Shown: positions 33,469-43,237, counted from the stretch's first letter. The stretch is 46,483 nucleotides of DNA from Lactovum miscens (GCF_014202895.1 NZ_JACHHV010000010.1:1-46483); one strand, 5' to 3'. Numbers and translations are program-made. The notes: generated by a model from the letters alone, not told the origin.

Positions 33469-35373
33469 TTAAACGCGCTCAGATAAATATTCCCAACGTT
33501 CATATTTATTGCTTAGCTCTAAATTTTTATCATCTAAGATCTTTTGAAGTTCATTTAATTTTCCAAAGTCTGATCCCGATTGGTTCATCTCCGTCTCAAC
33601 CGCAGAAATTTCTATCTCCAGCTGAGAAATTTCATCTTCTACGGTCTCCCATTCATGTTTTTCGTGATAAGTCATGTGAACTTTTTCAATTTTTCTTGGT
33701 GCTTCTTCTTTTTTTCCTTGCGTCTTCAATTTTTTTTCAGCTGTTGAATCACTTTTAGTTGATAAATAATCCGTATAACTACCAATATAATGCTGAATCT
33801 GACCATTTTCGAAAGCTAATAATTCATTTGAAACTTTATCTTGAAAATAGCGATCATGAGAAACAGTTAATACTGCACCAGGGAAAGATTGCAAAAATTT
33901 TTCCAGAACAGTAAGAGTAGTGACATCCAGATCATTAGTTGGCTCATCAAGTAAGAGAACATTTGGTCTTAATAAAAGAATTTTCAAAAGATACAGGCGC
34001 TTCTTCTCACCTCCTGATAACTTTCGAATTAGCTCACCATGTCGGCTTCGTGGAAAGAGAAACTGTTCAAGTAAATCTACAACTGAGATGCTTTGCCCAT
34101 CATTAGTATGACTAGCCGAAGCCACTTCTTCCAAAAAATTGATAATACGTTTATCCTCATCCTGAGGCGAGATACCTCGAATTTCTTGTGAAAAATAACC
34201 GATACGAACAGTTTCGCCTATATCAATCTTACCTGAATCCAGTACCAATTCATTATTGATTATATTTAAAAGTGTCGACTTACCCACACCATTGTCACCA
34301 ACAATTCCAATTCGAGAATTGGCTTGAACAATCAGATTGAAATTTTGGAAAAGATGTCGATTTGGAAATGAAAAGCCAGCATTTTCAAACTCAATTACTT
34401 TCTTCCCTAAACGTTGGCTACTAATATTGATTTGCATCTCTCCTAATGCCTTATCAGTTTTTAGAGAGTCAGCTAAATAATCAAACCTATCAATTCTAGC
34501 TTGTTGCTTTGTCGAACGAGCTTGTGGTGACTTACGGATCCAAGTTAACTCTGATTTATAAAGTAGTTCCGCCTTATGCAGACTAGCTGAATTTTGTTCT
34601 TCACGAATAGCTTTTTGTTCCAGATAATCCTGATAATTTCCCTTATACTCTTGAAGACCCGAGTTTTCTAATTCGAAGATCCGAGTAGCCACTTGGTCTA
34701 AGAAATAACGGTCATGAGTTACAAAAAGTAGTGTTTTTTTACTTGATGTTAGATAATTTTGTAGCCAATTGATAATTTCTACATCTAAATGGTTCGTCGG
34801 TTCATCTAAAAGTAATAAGTCACTCGGATTAACCAAAGCTTGTGCCAATTGTACTCGTCGTTTCTGTCCACCAGAAAGTGATCCAATTTTTCTACTAAAA
34901 TTGGGAACCCCTAACTGAGTCAAGATAGACTTAACTTCTGCTTCAATGTTCCAGGCATCAAGTTGTGTGATTTCTATTTCAGCCTGTGATAATTTTGTTT
35001 GGAGTGCTTCATTTCCAGGTTCTTCAATCAAATCAGATAATGCTTTTTCATAAGCTTTAACCGATTTAGCTTGAGGCAAACTATCATCTAAAACACTATC
35101 TAAGATGGTCTCATTAGGATCAAAACTTGGCTCTTGTGACAAATAGTTGATTTTAAAATTTGACGGTGCATCAAAGGGAGACATATCTCCATCAAAACCT
35201 ACTCTCCCCTCAATAATATCTAAGAGAGTTGTTTTTCCAGCTCCATTAAGTCCCAAGAGACCAATTCGATCCAAGGGATGAATAATAAATCTTAAATCAG
35301 AGAAAAGGAGCTTATCCCCCACTGATTTTTTTAAATGTTGTGTAATAAAGTCAGGCATAGTACTATTATACAT
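33469..35373 (-). CDS. uup: ABC-F ATPase, Uup-like
   Basis: A 634-aa soluble ABC-F protein with two ATPase domains and no membrane segments. Domain 1 has Walker A GLNGAGKTTLL (about 39-49) and signature LSGGQKRRVQLAQAL; domain 2 has GDNGVGKSTLL (about 350-360) and signature LSGGEKKRLYLLKIL. The inter-domain P-site tip linker is long and basic (about 240-310). The last 90 residues form a Lys/Glu-rich coiled coil, typical of the Uup group, which acts on ribosomes and in genome stability. The start is set at 35373 because AAGGA lies 7 nt upstream; that site lies inside the hairpin of a terminator. MPDF five codons in is the alternative start. Confidence 0.9.
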   Translation of the reverse strand: MYNSTMPDFITQHLKKSVGDKLLFSDLRFIIHPLDRIGLLGLNGAGKTTLLDIIEGRVGFDGDMSPFDAPSNFKINYLSQEPSFDPNETILDSVLDDSLPQAKSVKAYEKALSDLIEEPGNEALQTKLSQAEIEITQLDAWNIEAEVKSILTQLGVPNFSRKIGSLSGGQKRRVQLAQALVNPSDLLLLDEPTNHLDVEIINWLQNYLTSSKKTLLFVTHDRYFLDQVATRIFELENSGLQEYKGNYQDYLEQKAIREEQNSASLHKAELLYKSELTWIRKSPQARSTKQQARIDRFDYLADSLKTDKALGEMQINISSQRLGKKVIEFENAGFSFPNRHLFQNFNLIVQANSRIGIVGDNGVGKSTLLNIINNELVLDSGKIDIGETVRIGYFSQEIRGISPQDEDKRIINFLEEVASASHTNDGQSISVVDLLEQFLFPRSRHGELIRKLSGGEKKRLYLLKILLLRPNVLLLDEPTNDLDVTTLTVLEKFLQSFPGAVLTVSHDRYFQDKVSNELLAFENGQIQHYIGSYTDYLSTKSDSTAEKKLKTQGKKEEAPRKIEKVHMTYHEKHEWETVEDEISQLEIEISAVETEMNQSGSDFGKLNELQKILDDKNLELSNKYERWEYLSERV

Positions 35374-35401
35374 AAAAAATCCTTCCTAAACAGAAAGGAT
35401 T
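35373..35401 (-). terminator. Terminator of the M20 gene overlapping the uup ribosome-binding site
   Basis: Minus-strand stem AATCCTT / AAGGATT with a 9-nt loop, then TTTTTT (35374-35379) directly abutting the uup ATG. The 3' arm contains the only Shine-Dalgarno-like AAGGA, so the hairpin would both end upstream transcription and mask the uup start site. Confidence 0.65.
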
Positions 35402-35447
35402 CAAAGCTGCCAGTTCTGAAACAAAAAATATTAATTGATTTTACTAA

Positions 35448-36629
35448 TTATTTCTTAGAAAAATAATCTATCAAAGCATATGCACTGTGAACATAATATT
35501 GCACCGCCACTGATAAAGATGCATCCTGGACAATTAACTCATCGGAGTGAAGACCTGGACTTCCTGCTTCATTGGAGCCAATAAATGCGAAGACTGAAGG
35601 GGCTTGAATACGATAGTTTGAAAAGTCTTCTCCTGCGCTTGAAGGGTCTGGTAAAACTACCTCTCTCGTCCATTTTTTTGTGGCTACTGTCACAACTTGA
35701 GTTAATTCTGGATCATTATAGGTAAGATTTGTACCCATAAGCCAGTTAATTTTTACTCTTACACCGTAAGCTTCTGCGGTTCCTTCAACGATTTCAATAA
35801 AACGTGATTTAGTTAATTCACGAACTTCATCATCAAAAGTTCGTAGAGTACCTTCAAAAATTGCACTTGAAGGTAAAACATTCCAGGTATTTCCCGATTG
35901 AACGTGTGTAACCGATAGAACAGCTGCCTTCAAAGGTGACACATTCCGAGAAACCACTTGTTGTAAACTATGAATGATAGCACTCATTGCCAAAATTGGA
36001 TCTACTCCCTCATGAGGATATGCTGCATGACTTCCTAAGCCTTCGATAGTTACATAAAATTGTTCTACAGCTGCCATTACACCTGCATCACGTAAACCTA
36101 TCACCCCCGTTCCCAAGCTTGGAATATTATGGAAACCAATAAAAGCTTGGACATCATTCACTAAGCCTGCTTGTAAAACCATATTAGCACCTGTTCCATG
36201 TTCTTCCGAAGGTTGGAAAATTAGTTTTACTGTACCATGAAGCTTAGCTTCATGATCTTTTAAAACTTTGGCTGCCCCCAAAAGGCTAGCCATGTGCAAG
36301 TCATGACCACAAGCATGCATCACTCCTGTATTTTTTGAAGCAAATGAAAGATTGGTTCGTTCAGATACAGGTAGACCGTCAATATCTGCTCGGAGAGCAA
36401 TTACTGGATTTCCTGATCCAATTACACCAACCAGACCGGTTTTTAAGTCACTTCTTAAGATTTCAATTCCCCATGATGTCAATTTTTCACTGAGATATTT
36501 AGTTGTCTCATATTCTTTCTCAGATAGTTCAGGACAGCTATGTAGATAATGCCGTATTGTAACCAAATCATCATATAATTTTTTTTCAATCATAATAATA
36601 TTTTCATTTTCCATAGTTAGCTTTTTCAA
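35448..36629 (-). CDS. M20-family amidohydrolase (N-acyl amino acid hydrolase type)
   Basis: A 393-aa metallopeptidase-fold hydrolase of the M20D group, which removes acyl groups from amino acids such as hippurate or N-acetyl-diaminopimelate. Metal ligands: HACGHDLHMASLLG (about 105-118: Cys, His), E in FQPSEEHGTGANM (about 139-150), H in GFHNIPSLG, and a C-terminal SAGEDFSNYR with a late LHSDEL. A dimerisation domain fills the middle (about 185-295). The start is unsure: TTG 36629 gives 393 aa, while ATG at 36614 or 36593 also fits, and none has a clear ribosome-binding site. The 105-bp gap to ilvE suggests it may be transcribed from the ilvE promoter. Confidence 0.85.
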   Translation of the reverse strand: MKKLTMENENIIMIEKKLYDDLVTIRHYLHSCPELSEKEYETTKYLSEKLTSWGIEILRSDLKTGLVGVIGSGNPVIALRADIDGLPVSERTNLSFASKNTGVMHACGHDLHMASLLGAAKVLKDHEAKLHGTVKLIFQPSEEHGTGANMVLQAGLVNDVQAFIGFHNIPSLGTGVIGLRDAGVMAAVEQFYVTIEGLGSHAAYPHEGVDPILAMSAIIHSLQQVVSRNVSPLKAAVLSVTHVQSGNTWNVLPSSAIFEGTLRTFDDEVRELTKSRFIEIVEGTAEAYGVRVKINWLMGTNLTYNDPELTQVVTVATKKWTREVVLPDPSSAGEDFSNYRIQAPSVFAFIGSNEAGSPGLHSDELIVQDASLSVAVQYYVHSAYALIDYFSKK

Positions 36630-36734
36630 ATCAAAATCATAATTTTGTAATCCTTTGTTTTGCTTTGAATTAATTAATCTCGTATTGAGAGGGTTTGCAG
36701 ATCGCTTGTTGCATATTTCTAAAAAGTTATTTAC

Positions 36735-37757
36735 TTAACTAATTCTATAAACCCAATTCTCTGGGGCTTCAACATCACCAAACTGAATTCCTAGCAACTC
36801 ATCATAAATTTTTTGAGTCAATGGGGAAACAACTTTTTCGGAACCAAAATAATAAGCTTTTTCTCCATCATCAATTCGACTAATTGGAGTAATAATTGCA
36901 GCTGTACCACACGCACCTGCTTCAGCAAATTTATCTAATTCATTGACAAAAATATCTCCTTCAGTTGCTTTAAGACCAAGGCGATGTTCAGCTAAATATA
37001 ATAGAGAATACTTCGTGATTGAAGGAAGAATTGAAGGACTCTTTGGGGTAATAAATTCTCCATCATATGTAATACCGAAGAAATTTGCCGCACCAACTTC
37101 TTCAATCTTTGTATGAGTTGAAGGATCAAGGTAAATAGCATCAGCGTAAGAGGCTTCTTTTGCCTTGACCTCTGCTTCAAGTGAAGAAGCATAATTTCCT
37201 CCCACTTTGGCGCCACCTGTTCCAAGTGGAGCAGCACGATCGTAGTCCCTTGTAATAACAAAAGGAGCTGGGTACAAGCCATCTTTAAAATAAGATCCTA
37301 CTGGCATTGCAAAAACCGTAAATAGATACTCACGAGCAGGTGCAACACCAATAATATCTCCAACGCCAATCAAGAGTGGCCTTAGATAAAGTGTCGCCCC
37401 ACTACCATAAGGTGGTACAAAATTCTCATTGGCCATAACAACCTGAGTCACAGCATCAATAAATTTATCTACTGGAACTTGAGGCATTCGAAGCTTCATC
37501 GCAGTCCTTTGAAGACGTTTAGCATTTTCATTGGGACGAAAAAGTTGGATACCACCATCTTTACGACGGTATGCCTTAAGGCCCTCAAAACCTTGTTGAC
37601 CATAATGCAATGCCGGTGAGGCTTCAGAAATAATCAGCTGATTATTTCTTGTCAACTCCCCATTGTCCCATACACCATCTTTAAAATGAGAGATATACCG
37701 AAAAGGTAAGTTCATATAGTTAAAACCTAAATTATTCCAATCAATTTCTATGGTCAT
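36735..37757 (-). CDS. ilvE: Branched-chain amino acid aminotransferase
   Basis: A pyridoxal-phosphate fold-type IV transaminase of 340 aa that interconverts Leu, Ile and Val with their keto acids; lactococci call it bcaT. The PLP Lys is in the GGAKVGGNYASSL block (about residues 186-197). Other motifs: SPALHYGQQGFEGLKAYR (about 45-62), RLQRTAMKLRMP, and EEVGAANFFGI (about 221-231, pyridine-binding Glu), with EAGACGTAAIITPI near 283. In lactococci bcaT is controlled by CodY; a CodY-like box overlaps the -10 here. It has a GGAAG ribosome-binding site. Confidence 0.95.
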   Translation of the reverse strand: MTIEIDWNNLGFNYMNLPFRYISHFKDGVWDNGELTRNNQLIISEASPALHYGQQGFEGLKAYRRKDGGIQLFRPNENAKRLQRTAMKLRMPQVPVDKFIDAVTQVVMANENFVPPYGSGATLYLRPLLIGVGDIIGVAPAREYLFTVFAMPVGSYFKDGLYPAPFVITRDYDRAAPLGTGGAKVGGNYASSLEAEVKAKEASYADAIYLDPSTHTKIEEVGAANFFGITYDGEFITPKSPSILPSITKYSLLYLAEHRLGLKATEGDIFVNELDKFAEAGACGTAAIITPISRIDDGEKAYYFGSEKVVSPLTQKIYDELLGIQFGDVEAPENWVYRIS

Positions 37758-37791
37758 TTTTTCTTCCTTCTTTTAATAACAAGTTTAATTA

Positions 37792-37829
37792 TCTTTTCTG
37801 AATTTTACCATAATTTTACTTTTTGTAAA
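37792..37829 (-). promoter_or_regulatory. ilvE promoter with a CodY-like box
   Basis: Minus-strand TTTACA (37824-37829), 16-bp spacer, TAAAAT (37802-37807). AAAATTCAGAAAAGA (37792-37806) matches the CodY consensus AATTTTCWGAAAATT at 11 of 15 positions and covers the -10. Confidence 0.55.
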
Positions 37830-38238
37830 AAAGATGATGAATTCGCTTATATCCAGATAAAATATGTTTAAAGACCTTTGTTAATATAATTTTTAAAAAT
37901 TTGATTTATAATTTCTTTTTAATATTACTTGGTAAATAATCAAATTTGAAAATTAGATGGACAAACAAATTAATGAAAAAATATTATCGAGCATGGTTTG
38001 ATCTAGTGATTTAATAAAAAACGACTGTAAACAGTTTGGCCAAGGGAATGTAATCTAAGAATTCAATAATAAAAAATTGTAGAGACTAGTTGTTATTAAT
38101 GAAAAGTAAATTTGAAATGGAAGTTAATCTACTACTCCCAATGAAAATATAAAGTTTCATTGGAAAAATTTAACAGATAAGTTGCATCTTCCACTCAAAT
38201 TTCTATCTAAATTTCTAGTGCTTGTATAAGCAATACAT
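37830..38238. other. AT-rich gap between ilvE and the FMN reductase
   Basis: No gene seen. A perfect 9-bp inverted repeat CCAATGAAA / TTTCATTGG with an 8-bp centre lies at 38138-38163; no T-run is next to it. Broken frame pieces (for example MDKQINEKILSSM at about 37957) may be remnants. Confidence 0.35.
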
Positions 38239-38270
38239 TAAAACCCTAAAGCAAAATTGCTTCAGGGTTT
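38239..38270 (-). terminator. Terminator of the FMN reductase gene
   Basis: Stem AAACCCT(a)AAGCAA / TTGCTT(c)AGGGTTT with an AA loop; a T-run follows on the minus strand. Confidence 0.85.
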
Positions 38271-38303
38271 CATCAAACGTCTATAAAGTAATGAAAGTTA
38301 AAC

Positions 38304-38855
38304 TTAACGAATTGTCTTCAATGCTGTAGACCAAGCAGCCAATTGTTGAAGAAGCTCTTTCAATTCACCTTCGTGAAAGTCAGCTGGGGCGAAAGTGCTC
38401 ATATTTTCAAAATCAGTAATCAATGAGAAGTTGACATTACGTTGAGTTGTTGCTAATGCCAATTCACCAGACACCATGCGCATGCTTTCAATAGCACGTG
38501 CTGCACCTAATCCACCATAACCAATGAAGGCAACTGCTTTGTTTTTTACTTCAGGTTTCAAGAAGTCTAAAGCATTTTTGAAAGCACCAGCAATACCATG
38601 GTTGTATTCTGCTGTTATAAAGATATAGCCGTCAAATGAAGCAATCTTTTCAGACCAGCTACCAATTGCTATAGCTTGTTCGGCTGTTGGCGTCACACCA
38701 AGGAATGGCAAATTGTAATCGGCCAAATCTACCAATTCAAATGATACTTCGTCTGCGTTGCTGAATTCTTTCGATTTTTCTATTGTCCAGTTTGCAACTG
38801 ATAAACCGTTTCTTCCCTCACGTACGCTACCTAAAACTACACCAATTTTTAACAT
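38304..38855 (-). CDS. NAD(P)H-dependent FMN reductase
   Basis: A 183-aa flavodoxin-fold reductase of the FMN_red family. Phosphate loop GSVREGRNGLSVANW (about 9-23), flavin-ring loop ITAEYNHGIAGAFKNALDFL (about 76-95) and AVAFIGYGGLGAARAIESMR (about 103-122). The enzyme passes electrons from NAD(P)H to flavin or quinone. It has an AAAGGA ribosome-binding site. It is divergently transcribed from a TetR repressor whose operators sit between its -35 and -10, so it is the likely target of that repressor. Confidence 0.9.
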   Translation of the reverse strand: MLKIGVVLGSVREGRNGLSVANWTIEKSKEFSNADEVSFELVDLADYNLPFLGVTPTAEQAIAIGSWSEKIASFDGYIFITAEYNHGIAGAFKNALDFLKPEVKNKAVAFIGYGGLGAARAIESMRMVSGELALATTQRNVNFSLITDFENMSTFAPADFHEGELKELLQQLAAWSTALKTIR

Positions 38856-38890
38856 TTTTCTTTTTCCTTTATAATTTAATTTATATTAAG

Positions 38891-38940
38891 CGGAATTCAG
38901 ATTCCTATTTTATTATACGGAATTTGTATTCCGTTTGCAA
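38891..38940 (-). promoter_or_regulatory. FMN reductase promoter with two TetR operators
   Basis: Minus-strand promoter TTGCAA (38935-38940), exactly 17 bp, TATAAT (38912-38917). Operator 2, CGGAAT-TTGT-ATTCCG (38918-38933), fills the spacer. Operator 1, CGGAAT-TCAG-ATTCCT (38891-38906), lies just downstream, 27 bp centre to centre. Both fit a TetR-type palindrome. Confidence 0.85.
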
Positions 38941-38987
38941 ACAATTAGTTTTAAAAATTTGTAAATTGAGTTATAATAATAGTTACA

Positions 38988-39599
38988 ATGGAAGAATGTC
39001 AAGCAATAGAAAGAAAACAGCGACGTGACGCTGAATTAAATAAGCAGAAAATATTAGCAAGTGCCTGTAATCTATTTACAGAACGAGGAATTGATGTATC
39101 AGTAAATGAGATTGCCAAAGATGCCAATATTGGAGTTGGAACTATATATAGAAATTATCCAGCAAAATCAGATCTTTTTGAAGCTGCTAAGCAAACCTTT
39201 CAACTCCAATTTATAACAAATGCCCAGCAATATCTCAATGTAGAGGGTGATTGGGAGGCTTTCTCTGGCTTAATCCATTATATTTTAATCAATAATTTTT
39301 CAAATAAAGGTACATTTGATGCTTTTCAAAATGGTCTTTGCGAATTTTTTGATCCAGAAGGGGACTTATTGGATTTGCAAAATATTTTAGAAATCCTATT
39401 AAATCGAGTTCAGCTAAAACAATTAGTACGTTCTGATCTAGATATCCATATTTTAATGGCTATATTAAGTGGACTCATCATGATGAGTGCACAGTTAGAT
39501 AAAAATAAATCCAAAGATTCTGAAATTTTAGAAATGGCCATAAAAGTTTTTGAAAGAGGTATCGCATTTAATTCGCTTGATTTTAAAAGATCAAGATAG
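38988..39599 (+). CDS. TetR-family repressor
   Basis: A 203-aa TetR-type repressor. DNA-binding domain about residues 14-60: KQKILASACNLFTERGIDVSVNEIAKDANIGVGTIYRNYPAKSDLFEA (key residues G36-Y38 region and Y53). The C-terminal ligand domain is variable, so its inducer is unknown; the target is the divergent FMN reductase. The ATG has no Shine-Dalgarno sequence. TATAAT ends at 38977, only 10 bp before the ATG, so the mRNA leader would be three or four bases: a likely leaderless transcript. Confidence 0.88.
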   Translation: MEECQAIERKQRRDAELNKQKILASACNLFTERGIDVSVNEIAKDANIGVGTIYRNYPAKSDLFEAAKQTFQLQFITNAQQYLNVEGDWEAFSGLIHYILINNFSNKGTFDAFQNGLCEFFDPEGDLLDLQNILEILLNRVQLKQLVRSDLDIHILMAILSGLIMMSAQLDKNKSKDSEILEMAIKVFERGIAFNSLDFKRSR

Positions 39600-39984
39600 A
39601 TACAATAGAAAAATATATGCAAAATCATAAAATGCTGAGATTGTGTTTATAGCTTTATAATTATTACATTTGCGAAACGATTTCTACCCCTAATCCCTAA
39701 TTTGTAAAACTTTTTGGCTAATCCCAAGTCAATTTAATAAATTTCAGTTCTCGATAGTTTCGTACATATATTTTTTGCAATAAATTTTGAGTTTAAAAGT
39801 AGTCTGATCTTATAAATTTTGAAAGTTTAACTTGTGTGAATCTGTTATCTAAAATAATATCGCACCATGCAAAATAAACATACTTCCTTTTTATTTCAAA
39901 TCCCCACATTTATTCATAATAGGACATTTTACAGTTTTAGAAAACATACTAGATAAACATAAGAATATTGATATTTTCCTAATA
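39600..39984. other. AT-rich gap
   Basis: No gene, no clear promoter and no repeat seen between the TetR gene and the terminator of the small basic gene. Confidence 0.4.
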
Positions 39985-40020
39985 TAAAAAAACGCTATTC
40001 AATAAAGTCAGCGTTTTTTT
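39985..40020 (-). terminator. Terminator of the 38-residue gene
   Basis: Stem AAAAAACGCT / AGCGTTTTTT around a 14-nt loop; reading on the minus strand a T-run follows directly after the small gene. Confidence 0.85.
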
Positions 40021-40023
40021 ATA

Positions 40024-40140
40024 TTAGTCTTCTTTTTTTTCGACGGGTTTCACAACTTGTTTAACACCAGTGTGATTGTAGTGAGCGTGACCACCAGAAC
40101 GTGCGTTACGTTTACCTGACTTCTTTGACTTATATGCCAT
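40024..40140 (-). CDS. Small basic protein of 38 residues
   Basis: A minus-strand frame from ATG 40140 to TAA 40024. It begins MAYKSKKSGKRNARSGGHAH, then YNHTGVKQVVKPVEKKED. It has a GGGAG ribosome-binding site 9 bp before the ATG and a strong terminator just after the stop, so it is a real transcribed unit. The N half is very basic with Gly/Ser and two His pairs; the end is acidic. There is no membrane segment. The make-up suggests a nucleic-acid or ribosome-associated protein, but I do not recognise a family, and function is unknown. Confidence 0.75.
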   Translation of the reverse strand: MAYKSKKSGKRNARSGGHAHYNHTGVKQVVKPVEKKED

Positions 40141-40623
40141 GAATAGAACTCCCTTCCAAGAAATTTCGCTTAATTATATCGTAAATTTCATGTTTATTCA
40201 AGTGGAGGCCATATCCTGCCTTAATACGGGCCTTGACTAATTCACATATACATCCATTACACCCATCAATTCATGAAAAAGCTTATATTTTATTACTTTA
40301 CACGTGCACTCCATTTATAATCACAGCATCTGCATGTTAAATTAATTCTTGGTTATCTTCATTAGTAATATTAGGAGGTAAACCCACTTTTGGTCGGAGT
40401 TTTAAGAACTTTATATCAGCAAATTTTGTGAATCTGGATGCTACGATTGATATAAGTTTATGCCAAATTGCTTACTCAAAACACCACATGATTCTTTTAA
40501 ATATCATAACTTTACTTAATATAACAAATCATCATTTTATCTTATATAAATAATTATTAGGTAACAGTCAGAAAGGTTAAAGTTATATGACCTAAGCTTT
40601 ACCTAGAGAATAAGACTGAACAC
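40141..40623 (-). other. Gap upstream of the small gene with a degraded frame
   Basis: A minus-strand frame (40308-40471) with one internal stop reads AIWHKLISIVASRFTKFADIKF, then GLPPNITNEDNQELI, stop, HADAVIINGVHV. The end resembles the last strand of TIM-barrel proteins (GxxPxNI...ADAVIxNG), so it could be a relic. Nothing else seen. Confidence 0.25.
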
Positions 40624-42027
40624 TCAATCTGCAAATGAGAATTTCAAGGTCATGTGTTTTGTACCAGAAATGACCATATCACCCATGAGTTTAGTTTGCA
40701 TCTCCATTGCGATGTCAGATAATTTCTGGTTAACACTATTAAGATTTCCTGACGCACCTAATTTGTCTGTCTCATTTTGAATTAAACGGAAGCGTGAGAA
40801 AGCTTTGAGTTCCGCATTACAATAATTATCAACCGCACGGTCATAATCATTATCACCAAGCAAGCCGCAACTTGCAGCTAACCAATAGTATTTCGTAGGA
40901 TCATAAGAAGTTGTTGTATCGCGGTAAGCTTCCGGTGTGTCTGTAACTTGCGAATAGAAAGGTACAATAAAGTTGAAGGTATTTGCACCAAAACCTACCC
41001 AGTGAACTCCGGCCAATTGTTCATCAACATCATTACGTATCTCAAGTATGTGAACATTCATATTACGATTCAAACCAATTGGGCGAATTGCATGACGTTC
41101 CGCTTCTGTATTTAATTTACTGTAAGGATCAAATTCTGTATTTTCATAGTGGCTTGAGAGAATGAATTTTATATCCTCAATTGTAATCTTTCGATTTGCA
41201 CGCATTATGAATTCAAAGTCTTGATCCATGTAGTCATGTTCAAATTCAACTTCAGGATTGAAAAATTTTTGGCCATACCAAGTACGAGGATTGTTGTAAA
41301 CTGTATCTTTGATTGAGCTAGAACCAAAGATATGTCTCAAGTTGTAACCTTCAAAATCAGGATTCAAATTATTGTCATCAATCAATTTTTTCAAGTCAGA
41401 AGAACATAAAGTATTGTTTGAATCGAAGTTAAAGTGATCAATGTTGAAGCGGTTAGGAGCAACAACATATGCGTCATCAGGAATTCGAACCGCAGCCCAG
41501 TGATGTCCACCAATTGATTCAAACCACCAAACCTCATCTCTGTCAGAAAAGGCAATTCCATTTGGCTCATAAGTGCCATATTCAGCAATCAATTTTCCTA
41601 ATCGCTCGACACCTTCACGAGCAGAATGAATATATGGAAGCGTGACAGTGACAAGATCTTCTTCTCCTAATCCACCATCATTATAAGGGTCAAGCCCTTG
41701 AATTCTTGAATTCGTCGTGATCGTTTCAGTCGCAGACATGGCCACGTTACTACTGTTAATTCCCGCAGCAGCCCAAATTCCAAACTCTGTATTTGCATCA
41801 GGCATTGAAGTATAAGCTTGAGGGTTGTCTGGTAGATCAAACTCACAACCTGAGATAATTGCCTTATAGTGACGCATCTGCTCTGTTGGTTTAATCAAAA
41901 CAAAGCGTTGTGGGTTCAAAGTGTCAGAACCATCTTCATTACGACTAATAATCGTAGCTCCATTAATTGAAGCATTTTTTCCCACCAAAATGGTAGTACA
42001 TGAGCTAGCACGATATGGTTTTAACAT
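40624..42027 (-). CDS. pepD: Dipeptidase, family C69 (PepD-like)
   Basis: A 467-aa Ntn-hydrolase dipeptidase. Cys10 in [14 protein letters not shown] is the likely nucleophile, exposed after removal of the first nine residues; SRNEDGSD and the [12 protein letters not shown] block are also typical of the family. It breaks dipeptides in the cytoplasm and is common in lactobacilli and lactococci. GAGGAG lies 10 nt before the ATG. The start lies inside the end of cca, 23-bp overlap, which suggests coupling. It is the last gene of the run from cca; no terminator seen directly downstream. Confidence 0.9.
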   Translation of the reverse strand: MLKPYRASSCTTILVGKNASINGATIISRNEDGSDTLNPQRFVLIKPTEQMRHYKAIISGCEFDLPDNPQAYTSMPDANTEFGIWAAAGINSSNVAMSATETITTNSRIQGLDPYNDGGLGEEDLVTVTLPYIHSAREGVERLGKLIAEYGTYEPNGIAFSDRDEVWWFESIGGHHWAAVRIPDDAYVVAPNRFNIDHFNFDSNNTLCSSDLKKLIDDNNLNPDFEGYNLRHIFGSSSIKDTVYNNPRTWYGQKFFNPEVEFEHDYMDQDFEFIMRANRKITIEDIKFILSSHYENTEFDPYSKLNTEAERHAIRPIGLNRNMNVHILEIRNDVDEQLAGVHWVGFGANTFNFIVPFYSQVTDTPEAYRDTTTSYDPTKYYWLAASCGLLGDNDYDRAVDNYCNAELKAFSRFRLIQNETDKLGASGNLNSVNQKLSDIAMEMQTKLMGDMVISGTKHMTLKFSFAD

Positions 42028-43168
42028 AAGCCAAAATCTCCTCTTTTTGATTTTTTAATTTATTGTTCACGATATTCAGTTCAATTTTATTCAAAAGTTG
42101 ACCTAAACTAGGACCAGGTGGATGGCCCTCTTTTATTAAATCTGCACCTTTGACTAAAATCTCAGACTTGCTGTGAATTTGTAAAAGGTCATAGATATTC
42201 TGGGGAATTGAGAGATCTAATTCCAAACCCTGACCAAACTTTAAGTCATCCGCAAGTTGGGCAATTTCAAGGCCATAAGAGTAAATATTTTCAAGCGTCC
42301 AAGCTTTTTCATAATAAGCTTTAACAATTAATTTAGTTTTCTTATTGAAATCATTTGAAACCTTCCAGGCTTTAAGATCAAAAGTATGGAATTTTAAGTA
42401 AAGCAAGGCCCAGGCTTGTTCAGAAGACTTAAATTGGTAATCTTCTGAAAAATCATTCAAGTCAAGTTCTTCAAAACCGGGTAAATACTTAAAGGCCTCA
42501 GATTGATTTAAAGTCCTTAAGCCTTTACGCCAATTTGGAGATAACATAAGCTTTTCTAACTCAACAAAAATACGCTCAATAGAAATCTTTGGTAAAAGCT
42601 TTGCATGACTTTTCATCGCTTCAAAAGTCTCATCTTCAATGTCAAAGTCAAGATCCGCTGCAAAGCGCATTCCTCTCATAATCCGTAGAGCATCCTCGTT
42701 AAAGCGTTCTTCTGCTTTTCCAACAGCACGGAGGATTTTATTTTCCAGATCTGATAAGGCATCAAAGACATCAATAATTTCACCGTCAACAGTCATTGCA
42801 AAGGCATTCACAGTAAAATCACGTCGCTTCAAGTCTTCGGTCAAATCTGAAACAAATTTAACTTTGTCAGGACGACGATAGTCCGTATATTTACTTTCAG
42901 TCCTAAAAGTTGTCACTTCATACTGCTGTTTTCCGCTTAGTACAAGTACAGTTCCATGCTCAATCCCTAAGTCAAAAGTTTTCTTGAAAACATGCTTAAC
43001 CTCTTCTGGATAAGCGCTAGTTGCAATATCTATATCGTGAATTGGTCGTCCTAAAAGTGCGTCACGAACAGATCCACCAACAAAATAAGCCTCAAACCCT
43101 TCGGACTGAAGCCTTTTTAAAACTACTTGTGCTTGAATGAATTCTTTCTGGAGTTGATCAAGTTTCAT
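42005..43168 (-). CDS. cca: CCA-adding tRNA nucleotidyltransferase
   Basis: Adds or repairs the 3' CCA end of tRNAs. The protein has 387 aa, near the size of class II enzymes of Gram-positive bacteria. The catalytic head shows [22 protein letters not shown] (about 31-52; the two Asp of DxD), then the base-reading neck [22 protein letters not shown] (about 115-136) and [15 protein letters not shown] (about 158-172). The C-terminal body is divergent. The stop overlaps the pepD start, and it follows degV after 69 bp. Confidence 0.93.
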   Translation of the reverse strand: MKLDQLQKEFIQAQVVLKRLQSEGFEAYFVGGSVRDALLGRPIHDIDIATSAYPEEVKHVFKKTFDLGIEHGTVLVLSGKQQYEVTTFRTESKYTDYRRPDKVKFVSDLTEDLKRRDFTVNAFAMTVDGEIIDVFDALSDLENKILRAVGKAEERFNEDALRIMRGMRFAADLDFDIEDETFEAMKSHAKLLPKISIERIFVELEKLMLSPNWRKGLRTLNQSEAFKYLPGFEELDLNDFSEDYQFKSSEQAWALLYLKFHTFDLKAWKVSNDFNKKTKLIVKAYYEKAWTLENIYSYGLEIAQLADDLKFGQGLELDLSIPQNIYDLLQIHSKSEILVKGADLIKEGHPPGPSLGQLLNKIELNIVNNKLKNQKEEILAYVKTISC

Positions 43169-43237
43169 CTTTCTATTTTAGCAAAAATTGAGACTTCCTG
43201 CTCACAAGAGGAAGTAATGAAAAATGCCTGATTTTTC

